Part shown: one piece after another, positions 55,552-64,000 of the stretch
How the letters are laid out: every line of letters begins with the position of its first letter
Numbering within the stretch: position 1 is the stretch's first letter
Origin: Cryptomeria japonica
Taxonomy: Eukaryota > Streptophyta > Pinopsida > Cupressales > Cupressaceae
DNA length: 64,000 nt
Assembly: GCF_030272615.1 (NCBI RefSeq)
Contig: NC_081415.1
Span: forward strand, 101,970,796-102,034,795
Reading direction: 5' to 3'
Position numbers and translations under genes: made by a program
Notes under the pieces: generated by a model
The model's database searches: none
What the model was told of the DNA's origin: nothing
The model's input: the letters and a program-made list of their open reading frames with translations, nothing else

Positions 55552-56484
55552 TGTTGCAATCTAAGAACACTGAGAGGGGGGGTGAATCGGTGTTCTACTG
55601 GTATGATCAATTTTAACCTTAATAAAATATGCATACACCAACCGCTATTACTAGTACATATAGAATTGAAAGAAGTAAAGCAACCAATAAGCTAATCACA
55701 TAAATGAATACCATAACACACAAAATTATATGTGGAAAAACCACGGTGGGATTTGTGACCCATAATATCAATTCACTGGCCATATGAAGAGATATTACAA
55801 ATGATAGGGGCTTGCACTTGCAGGAAGGCTTACAGCCTAGAGCACACTGCTCAATCACAAAAGGAGCCTCACTAACTACATATAAATCTAGACTACAATC
55901 CAAAGAAATAAATGAACTTCTAAAATAGCATCTTCTATCTTGAATATAGTTCCAGTTAAGCTTTGGTTGTTCCGGTCTGAAACCTTAAACCCTTACCAGA
56001 ATAACCCTTACATAAATATCCTCACATACATGATCTCTCTGATATATTTCACATCTCCTTCATTATTTTCTTCCTAATACATATTCACATGATATCACAC
56101 ATCACAAAATGATCTAATCCAACTGACCTATATGCCCTATACAATTTATCATGCCTTATGTCGGCTTACAAAGATAATTACAATATCAATATACATGTCA
56201 GCTAGATAACATAAATACATGAATATCAAAAACAATTGCCGATATCGGATCCAAAAGATGTCGGTCTCCAATATCGATAACTTGACTCTAAACCATGTCG
56301 GCCTACATTGTCGGTAACCAAATAAATCTTTCCTTCCTATCGGTGTCGGTGTCAGTGCCAGTGAAGTGTCTGTGAAGTGCCTGTCGTTACACAACTGAAC
56401 CAAAACATGAAGTTGGGACAAGATACCATGTTGCCATCAATGACAACATAGTGAAACCAACCAATTGAGTGTCAATTTCCAACA
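55552..56484 (-). repeat. 5' LTR of the zinc-knuckle/ORF2 element
   Basis: 933 bp, TGTTGGAAATTGACACTC to ..AGATTGCAACA on the minus strand. It shares body blocks with the solo LTRs at 12517, 28384 and 61914 (reverse complement of GGGATTTGTGACCCATAATA and of GCTTGCACTTGCAGGAAGGC). Confidence 0.9.
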
Positions 56485-57873
56485 TGTGGGTCGTGGCTCC
56501 CTAAGACGTCCCTTCCCACAAGGGTGGGGTGAGCCTTTGGCTTCCCCATTTCCCCCCTTACACCCCCGTGCATTGCTATATTTTTTTTGTTTAAAAATTT
56601 ATTTATCAATAAAAAAAAAATTATGACTGAGATTTGTCATATTTATTTATCTAGACCTTGTAAAGTTACTCCATGTGCTTTGGACTACTGGTACATTGCT
56701 TATGTTACTCATTTGTATTGAACTCTGAGACTATATTTACTATATTCTTCATTGTATTTTATCATAGACCTCAGGGTTTGATTCACAACTTTATCTTTAT
56801 GATTCTGGCTTTTAGGTATATGACTACTATAGTGTGTTGAAGGCTCTATGACAAAGCTGTTGTGGTTATCTCCTATGCCCTTGGTCTGATATTCCACATT
56901 CTTACCCTGCTCTAGGGTTCTATTGTGCCATGTATCATGGTTTTCTTGTGTAACTTTCATATGCTTTGAATGATAAAAAACCCAAGCTTTATTTGCAATG
57001 GCTGTAACTTTTGCTTTTCATGCACTATTAGGCCTTGGGGTTTGGATTGCTTTCTTTCTTTCAATTGTATACAAATGCTTGTAGCTTCCCAAGGGTATAT
57101 TTTAGGTTTGTAACAAGCCTTGCTCCTCACTAGTTTTTCAACTTCATCCACATGGTTATCAATATGCACTTCTTTGGTATGAAATTCCTTTGGTTATGAC
57201 TCTATAAATTACTAGTAGATTAGAATTCTACATAGACCACCAATTTTCTATAAATCTTGTGCAAGCTAGGAAATATCAGAGAAAACTATAAAAACCAGAT
57301 TTTTGTTCCATCATTCAAATAAGATATTAATTTGTATGAATTTATCATATGTTCTACATATTAATAGAAATAGTTGGTTTTGTTTTCTTTACGTAGATCT
57401 ATCAAGGCTCATGTGAATATGAAAGGTCCATTGCCACAAAATTGATGGAAGTTGTAGATCGTCCAACAAACTACATTTATAATCTTTGAAGTAACATTGA
57501 AGAGTTGATGTATTTATACCTTAGTTGATTGACTGACAGAATTTTTTTTTAATAGAAATGACACTTGAGACCAATTAGATGGTGGCCATATGGGACTTTA
57601 CATACAAATGATCACTTCCCTCATATTGCAATAGCTCTTAGAAAACCTATTATAGTTCATTCTTCACTATTTAGAAAATTGTGAGCAGAATTTTTTTTCA
57701 TGTATAACTTGTGATTATTATGTACTCGTACAAAGTCTTTGCTAATGCATACAATGAACATTTGGAGTATCTTCTCATTATTATAGAGCTCTTTTTTCTT
57801 GCTTTCTATTTATAAATTGCTTAGTTATGCAATTGGTATTTTATGTTGTTGTTATTATTGTGTGCTCATATAT
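56485..57873. other. No recognisable gene; LINE-like 3' tail at left end
   Basis: 56485 to about 56622 is GC-rich and then ends TTTATCAATAAAAAAAAAA, like a LINE tail into which the LTR element may have inserted. The rest is AT-rich with no supported frame. Confidence 0.35.
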
Positions 57874-58229
57874 CACTGTAACAACAATCAATGACTAAAT
57901 ATATGACTAAATAAATAACTACCATGACTAAATATATGACTAAATTAGTGACTATCATAACTAAATAAATGACCAGATAACAACAATCAATGACTAAATT
58001 AATGATTAAATATATGACTAAATTAGTGACTAAATATATGACTAAATCAATGACCAAATCGATGACAACATCAATGACCAAATTGATCAATCAAAACAAC
58101 CAACGGTCACATGATCAAATTGATTTATGACTAGCAATAAACTACCAGTAGTCACGTGATCAAATTTAGTCATTTATCTATTATTTTTGGTAGTTTTTTT
58201 AGTCATATATTGCTATTTTTGTACTAGTG
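57874..58229. mobile_element. CACTA-like small DNA element with internal GACTAAAT repeats
   Basis: The left end is CACTGTAACAACAATCAATG. The reverse complement of the right end is CACTAGTACAAAAATAGC, and both lead into ATGACTAAA. The interior (about 57890-58110) repeats ATGACTAAATA-type units many times, as subterminal repeats of CACTA elements do. No matching 3-bp TSD was found, and the left terminus is imperfect. It abuts the truncated 3' side of the Tat-like element at 58230. Confidence 0.4.
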
Positions 58230-59624
58230 CATAAATCCAAGAAAGAGAGGGAATACTCTTCAAACAAGGATAAGATAGTTGAAAAGAGATATATTGTTGT
58301 AAGTGTAAAGGAGATCCTTGGGGGAGAAGAGATCCTTGTTCAAAAGACATCTACCCCAAAGAGGAGTTGTCTTAGACAAATATAACATCTTCTAGAACAA
58401 AGTAAAGGAGAGAACAAGAATGCAATCCTTCCTCCTATTCCTAAGTGAAAGGGATTCTTGGTGAGGGATGACTAACTTTTAACCCCCAGAGGGATGGGTG
58501 AATTTATCATAGATGTACATTACCAAGTGTAAAAGAGATCGTAGTCAAGGACTAACACCTCTTGTATAAGAGAGAATCCTTGAGCCAACAACCAACATAT
58601 GTGCACAAGGAATGACATCAAGTAATATAACTCACACCATCCACTTAATAGGGAAAAGTGGATCCCTAGAGAAAGAGAGAGAGAGATCATTTCCCCCCTT
58701 AGGACAATGAGAAGAGCTTACACAATCGACTAGAGAGAGATTAAACACAAGCAAATGTGCAATGAACTTACATGAACATATGCAAGAAAAGACATTAGTA
58801 AATGTAAAATACATGTCTCAATAAGTGGTAATCTTCGAAAGGAAGAGAGAAAAAGCATCATATATATCCCCAAGGGGGATTAATCATAAAAGCATACCAT
58901 TGTAAGAAATGATAATCACATATGAAAAATGCAGCCCCTAAAGGAAATAATGATAAATGAGGAAGAAAGAAAGGGGAAGGAGTGAAAATCCTTGCCCCCC
59001 AAGTGAGGAGAACAAGGAGAAACATTACACATTTTCTAATGGTGATTATTTTCAAGTGATATGCCTTCCTAGTGGAACAAATCTTTTCAAGGAAGGGATA
59101 CATACTTCTCAAGAAATCATTCCCTACTAAGGGGCATATCATACTTGTGAATAATCGAAACCATAGAAGAGGTAATATTTCCAAGAGAATGAAGGAAAGA
59201 GAAGAAGTGCAGTACTCATTAAAGATGCCCCTCTCCAAGAAAAGAGGAAAACTAAATAACAATTATATGCTCACATAAGAATAACCCTATGCAAGAAAAG
59301 ATATCTAATAATGAATAATGCACAAAGATAGAGATAAATGTATAGAAAGAAGAAGGAAAATAGACTTCATGTTGTTGCCCCAAAGTATGTAAAATGGAAA
59401 CAATACCACCACAAATGATAAAGAGCTCCCGTTAAATGGGCTAGTTATGACATAGGGTGAAGAGCAACATGAAGGGAAAAGAAGTGCCAAGGCACTTTGT
59501 TTTTACCAAGAAATACAACTAGATCTGTTGTGAGACAAATTTGTGCAAGATCATATTGCAGTTGAACAAATTTCTTAAATGCATAACATTTTCCAAGGGA
59601 ATGCGAATATGAATCATGAAAAAT
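58230..59624 (-). other. Non-coding 3' internal region of the second Tat-like element
   Basis: Homologous in part to 4380-4900 (shared GATTCTCTCTTA, AAGAGGTGT, AGTCCTTGACTAC and GATGTTATATTTGTCTAAGA on the minus strand). Short frames only. Confidence 0.6.
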
Positions 59625-60904
59625 TCAATATTCAATACCTTTCACTTGCTTCAGATTTTTGTTTTTATTTTGAGGAGGAAAGGAAATGTTCTTGTCATAT
59701 TTCAATCTCCAATAGATTCTTGCAGCTAATCTGTCAGGATGGTAAATATCATCTTGACATAAAGGAGAGGGTTTGTTAGGAGAAGAAGTTTCATTATCCA
59801 CAATTCTAATTTTGTCACTATCTATGCCATCTTGAATAAACTTTTGAAAATCAGCGCAATCATCAACATTATGGTCATGGGTTTGATGAAATGAACAAAA
59901 CGAATACTTTGAAGAAGAAGCATTCTTGCGGGCTCTCTTGATTTGTTGTTTTTCAAGATAATCTTTAAAGTTTTGAAGTTGAGGGAGTTCATCCATAGAA
60001 AGAGGGGTACCACTTCCTAGGCCTCTTGTAGTAGTTGTGTAGGAGAATTTATGGGGACACAAATTCCATGCTCAAATTTCCCAATTCCTTGTCCTTTAAA
60101 ACCTTGTTTTGTAATTATATGAAAGCCACGACTATAAGAATGTTGCAATTGACTAGATAGAGGAACAAGATCTTGAATTTCTTTGAAATCTAATGTGTAA
60201 GGAGGCAGAAAAGGATTTGTAGATGAAGGAGGAGTAGCATGTGAAATGACAATCTCTTTTCCTTTATCAAGCTTATCCTTTTTGGGGGATTGGAGAAGAA
60301 CATATTCATCATCTAAAAGCTCAATTTTAGTTATTTCTATGTGAGGGGAAAGGTCATGAATAAAATGCATGACATCATCCTCCCTACATATACTTTGATG
60401 TTGAAGATAGGTCTTAGCAGAATAAGGAGGATCTAAAGATGTAAGAATGTTGATGTTTTGATTTTTCCCCCCTTGGTCAAGGGTATGTGTAGAAGAAGAA
60501 GATGGATCCATGTTACTTTCCAATGCTTTCTCTTTTTTAGAGAGATAATTGGTTACAACATTAAGTCTCATCTCATAAACACAAGATACCCTAGGAGAGG
60601 TACTAAGGTTAGAATCTCTAGGTTTAGTATCTACAAAATCTTTAAGGTGATTAACATAGGAAATGCATTTTGTTAGCAACATCACCATAATGCAACATAA
60701 ATGATACATGAAAGCTTTGAGACATAATCGAAAAGAAAATAATTTGGAAATCCTAACAACACAATATGACCAAGTGCTATGAATAAAGAGAAGCAACAAG
60801 AAATGAAAGAAACTCTTATCCAACACATGATTGTAGTAAATATATGCAAAAAGTAATGTAGTCATATGAAAAACAGCAAGTAAAACCAATTTATTAATTG
60901 CCAT
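59625..60904 (-). pseudogene. G-patch and zinc-finger-like protein of the second Tat-like element
   Basis: Two overlapping frames (60904-60017 and 60062-59625) are joined by a frameshift near 60040. Residues 1-90 of the first are hydrophobic and probably not translated; the coding part seems to start near MDPSSSSTHT (about 60512). A G-patch spans the shift: GFHIITKQGFKGQGIGKFEHGI, then RGLGSGTPLS. It is closer to consensus than the plus copy. Next come a coiled-coil-like QNFKDYLEKQQIKRARK and a zinc-binding-like CSFHQTHDHNVDDC. The order G-patch then C/H motif differs from the plus copy, where the protease precedes the G-patch. No protease was seen here. Confidence 0.6.
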
Positions 60905-61118
60905 TGAAAGTCTCTTAATTAAAATTTGAATTTACTGGAAAATAAGATCTAAAATTAGGACCTTTCTATGAAAATCAATTTTAAGATTTAAATTTGATGA
61001 ATTTTGAATTTGTGTTTGACCTTAGAGAGTGTTAAAATTGATAAAGTACGCTGGTTTTCTAGATTTGAGCACAAAAATGCAATCAATTCTGTCTCCTGAA
61101 ATTTTGGAAAAAAGCCGA

Positions 61119-61145
61119 GGATCATGGCGGAAGTGCACATGATCC
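61119..61145 (-). other. Leader hairpin (GGATCATG / CATGATCC)
   Basis: An 8-bp perfect inverted repeat, GGATCATG at 61119-61126 and CATGATCC at 61138-61145, with an 11-nt loop. Compared with 6267-6297 the fourth pair is T-A instead of C-G, so both arms changed together. It lies after the primer site, inside the transcribed leader. Confidence 0.5.
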
Positions 61146-61541
61146 AACCAACATTTTTTGAAGTTTTCAGGCATGATAGAATTATGATTTTAATGTGGAA
61201 TCCAAAAAACAACTGATTTGGAGATGTCTATATCGGTCAAACTTGTAGTCAAAGGTCGAAAATAGAAGAATCTTAAAAATTAGGGTTTTATTATTTAACC
61301 ATTTAATTTTTAGAATAAAGAGATAGATTTGAATTACAATTTTGAAATAGAAATCAAATCTGAAACAAGTATTTTAAATTTTACACTTCACAAGCTTAAT
61401 TTTCTCAAAATGAAAAATTAGGGTTTTTATGCAATTAACCTCTAAAATTTACAAAATAGATCAAACTTGGAAATGAAAATTTGAAATTCAAATTGCAATT
61501 AATCAAATCTAATAATGATAAATTAGAATTAATGTATAAGA

Positions 61542-61558
61542 TGTCAGGTTTACCAAAA
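61542..61558 (-). other. Primer-binding-site-like sequence of the second Tat-like element
   Basis: The minus strand reads TTTTGGTAAACCTGACA, matching TTTTGGTGAACCCGACG at 955 with a few transitions. It directly follows the LTR end (..CTTTACA). Confidence 0.6.
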
Positions 61559-63581
61559 TGTAAAGTGGAAAATTGGACCCTAGTGACTCCCCACCCAAGA
61601 GAGAGAAAGGAAGTCAGTAGGATGATTTTCACTTGGAGGGACTTTACATTCAAAAGAGGGGCTTGAATCCACTAGATCCAAATCCAAGGGAAATAAGGAT
61701 GTGAATTCCAGGTGGATTGAAGGGGTTGAAGTGTGATTTACCCTCTTTTGTAAATGAGAAAGTTGACTTATTGACTATGTGGAACAAAGAAAGAGATTGA
61801 GTGAAATGAGGAGATACTGGTTTGGGATCATGTTGTAACTTCAAATCTGAGCTAATTAGACTGATATGGATCTGCCCTACAAATTTGGAGAAAAATCGTT
61901 GGGATCATGACGATGTTGGCATATGGACACTCCAATGAGACATTGTATGTGATTTAAGGTTTTGTAATTGATGGCAACCTTGCAATCCTATGGCACCGGC
62001 AAGACATTATACCAGCAAAGCATTACACAGGAAAGACAATGCACTGGCATCAATAGATCACTCTACACTGGCACTGGCATAGAAGAAAACATGTATATTG
62101 GCATAGAGGCCGACAGGATTTTTGTTATGTAATATTTTATTTATTATTGTAAGCTGACTTGGCAAATTGTAAAATGACTCTTGTATATAAAGGAGATCAT
62201 TGTAGACATTTGTAGAAGTGATGCAAGAAGCATAAAAGAAAATTAATAGGTAGACCTAATGTGTGAAATATAGGTCAAGGGTATATGTAAAGAATAGAGC
62301 AGGAACCAGTACTGAATCTGGCATTGAAGATGCTATTGTAAAGCAATACAAGTCATTGGATTAGTATAATCCTTATTGTAAGTCAGTGTGACTTCCCATT
62401 GAGTAGTGAGCTCTAGGCAGTTGGCCTTCCTACATGTGCAGGCCCCTATTGTAAGTAATATTCTCTTATTGGCCAGTGAGTGAATATTGTGGGTCACAAA
62501 TCCCACCGAGGTTTTTCCCACATCGGGTTTCCTCGTTAAACATCTTGTGTTATGGTGTACTTTTCATGTGGATATTCTTGATTCTGTTTATTGCTTTATT
62601 TCTTGCATATCGATACACTGTTATATTATGTTCTATATGTTTTAACTTAAGAAATTCTTACTACCAGTTAAATACTAATTCACCCCCCCCTCTTAGTATC
62701 TGTGGGACCCCTAACAGACGATAATGTACATGGTCCTCCACAAAATCCATGAAACAAAAAGGGTTCTTTTGTCTCTGCAAATGAAGCCCAAACCTGCAAT
62801 TACAATTGTGCACCTGCAACCTACATACAAAAAAGAGAGGGAGAAGGGTTGTGGATAGGGGTTTGATTGAGTCAAACCCTAGTTGAGAAATCAACTTTGA
62901 AAGAAAGTAATTGCAAATGCTTGAATGTAAACAATGGAAATGTATACCTTGTAGATCTGCAACTTGTTGATGATGATTGCTATGCTTCTTGAATGTAATC
63001 ACAAGTATTGCATGAAATGGCATGTAACATGGCAAAACCCTGACACACACAGATGCTTGTAAATGAATGTTGTAATATTGCTCCAATGGATGAATGAAGA
63101 AGACTCGAATGCTTGAATGCTTGATCATGTATATTTTGCCTATGTTTTCTTATCATCCCTTCGCTTGAATTTCACCTCCCCCACAAATGAGAAAACCAAA
63201 TCCCTTATATGCATGCCTCAGAAGATTAATTCATCTCACCAAAGGCTGACATCTGGGAGATTTGGGATCCCAAAGTGTAGATAGAGCCGGGGGGACCTAT
63301 CTTGGGGCCACCCTAAGAGGGTGGGATAGGAGTTCCACACTCTTGTCCAAGGGGGACAGGGGTGCCACGCCCCTGTCTTAGGAGGGCAGGGGTGCCACGC
63401 CCCTATCCTGCCCTATCGTGGGGCTCGAAAGGGTCTTGAGGCTATCTCAGGGATCAAACAAGAAGGGGTCAATGGGGGAACATGCAAAAAGAGGTCCTGG
63501 TCAGAAAGGAGGGTGTCATCGCCAAAATGAGGACTTTGAATGTGGTTAAAATTTCTAAAGGCGCAATTTTATGACACTACA
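61559..63581 (-). repeat. 5' LTR of the second Tat-like element, interrupted by a solo LTR
   Basis: Plus-strand ends are TGTAAAGTGG and GACACTACA. Removing the 803-bp insertion and one 5-bp TSD leaves about 1215 bp, equal to the solo LTR at 44131-45348. GC-rich GGGGTGCCACGCCCC boxes occur at about 63355-63410. The flank after 63581 is unrelated coding-like sequence (63640 on). Confidence 0.85.
61914..62716 (+). mobile_element. Solo LTR with GACGA target-site duplication, nested in the Tat-like LTR
   Basis: 803 bp, TGTTGGCATATGGACACTCC to ..CCCCTAACA, flanked by GACGA at 61909-61913 and 62717-62721. It is collinear with 12517-13332. It lies in the loop of the LTR hairpin (arms GGATCATG 61902-61909 and CATGGTCC 62729-62736). 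Its orientation is opposite to that of its host. Confidence 0.95.
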
Positions 63582-63639
63582 AGTATCAACTGTGTTTGTA
63601 ATACCGATAGGGATGTTGTTCTCTTTACCTGTTCAGTTT

Positions 63640-64000
63640 CATAAGCTTTCAACTTATGTTAAAGTTCTACAACAGACCTTCCATAGTATATTGCAGAATA
63701 ATTCGAGGGCTTAAATGAATCACTTAGAACTTCAAGTTCTTTTTTTTCTTCCCGCTTCTTCTTTACTAAATCATTGCAAAACAAAGAAAATTTTTCCACA
63801 ATAGAAAGGATCTTACTGCCAGTCTCCAATGCTTCCATCAAGTGGTCCTTATTAACAATCAAAGCAACTTTAGCTTCATCAATATCTTTCATTAACTGTT
63901 CTTTCCTTTGCTTCTTATACTTCTTTTCTACAAAAACATATGTCGCATCCTCAAATTTTTTCATTTGTGCACCATCATCATTAACCAATTGACCTAGCTT
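63640..64000 (-). pseudogene. Coiled-coil ORF fragment, probably C-terminal part of the ORF2 family
   Basis: A minus frame open from the window edge (63988 Met is only the first Met in view) to 63659 reads FVEKKYKKQRKEQLMKDIDE and VEKFSLFCNDLVKKKREEKK, then TAA near 63659 and further in-phase sequence. The Lys/Glu-rich helical composition resembles the C-terminal part of ORF2 at 51170-51528, but I see no long identical block. It ends where the Tat-like LTR begins (63581), as if the latter inserted into it. The upstream part is outside the window. Confidence 0.4.

Larger units (their letters stand above)
51068..56484 (-). mobile_element. Zinc-knuckle/ORF2 non-autonomous LTR retrotransposon with deleted 3' LTR
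   Basis: In minus-strand order: 5' LTR (56484-55552, TGTTGG..GCAACA), 1-nt gap, tRNA-Met primer site, gag with four zinc-knuckle units, then a long degenerate ORF2 reaching a remnant of about 100 bp of the 3' LTR end (51167-51068). No protease, integrase, RT or RNase H was seen. It is the same family as the plus element at 7565-10825. Flanking pentamers (TGTGG and TATCT) do not match. Confidence 0.85.
58230..63581 (-). mobile_element. Second Tat-like non-autonomous Ty3 element, 3'-truncated
   Basis: In minus-strand order: 5' LTR (63581-61559, interrupted by a solo LTR), primer-site-like sequence (61558-61542), a leader of about 0.6 kb with a hairpin, a gag-like/G-patch frame (60904-59625), and then non-coding sequence (59600-58230) whose last part matches 4380-4900 of the plus copy. 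The 3' LTR and polypurine tract are absent; the homology stops at the CACTA-like element. There is no RT or integrase. Confidence 0.8.

Noticed and set aside
51063-56489. TSD for the zinc-knuckle element 51068-56484
   Set aside because: Flanks TATCT and TGTGG do not match.
57866-58090. Minus ORF reading VIDLVIDLVIYLV
   Set aside because: Translation of the GACTAAAT repeats; not a protein.

Overview
The window is nuclear DNA from a plant. It is dominated by transposable elements and holds one convincing host gene. The evidence is an AP2/ERF transcription factor with a plant-only CRF motif, plant-type LINEs (DUF4283 ORF1, APE endonuclease, RT, zf-RVT, RNase H), a Tat/Ogre-like Ty3 lineage with protease and G-patch, and LTR elements primed by initiator tRNA-Met. 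The long, old, nested intergenic repeats would suit a gymnosperm or another large plant genome. That is inference; no marker fixes the species.

Layout. 1-7564: a non-autonomous Tat-like Ty3 element (left LTR cut by the window edge) with a protease/G-patch ORF but no RT or integrase. It sits in the 5' LTR of a second, unrelated LTR element (7565 to about 10825), which carries a zinc-knuckle gag and a second ORF of unknown function. 11865-14440: LTR remnants, a solo LTR and a LINE 3' end. 14441-20845: sparse sequence with a SINE candidate, an unrecognised ORF remnant and a LINE 3' end. 20846-22420 (minus): intact CRF-type ERF gene. 22421-24163: its leader and promoter region. 24164-27380: a 1.5-1.7 kb AT-rich direct duplication; one copy contains a 423-bp near-perfect foldback. 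28384-29624: solo LTR with target-site duplication (TSD). 31679-39665 (minus): complete LINE of about 8 kb, bounded by a 12-bp TSD, with three ORF modules. 41957-43818: an ORF1-only LINE derivative with a 20-bp TSD. 44131-45348: solo Ty3 LTR with TSD. 48000-49700: degenerate repeats split by a LINE fragment. 51068-56484 (minus): second copy of the zinc-knuckle/ORF2 LTR family. 57874-58229: CACTA-like small element. 58230-63581 (minus): second Tat-like element, its 5' LTR interrupted by a solo LTR with TSD (61914-62716). 63640-64000 (minus): probable further fragment of the ORF2 family.

Main points. (a) Two unrelated retrotransposon classes, the 8-kb LINE (ORF3) and the zinc-knuckle LTR family (ORF2), seem to carry the same kind of extra protein: a plant-mobile-domain-like N-terminus, a charged or Ser/Pro linker and a C-terminal coiled coil. 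This is the best candidate here for an undescribed system. (b) In-frame stops in the LINE and in the minus-strand ORF2 are almost all TAG, several at positions where Gln is expected. This fits C-to-T decay of CAG at methylated CHG sites. (c) Tat-like LTRs and leader share a hairpin with a compensatory base change. No CRISPR, rRNA, tRNA gene or organelle sequence was seen.
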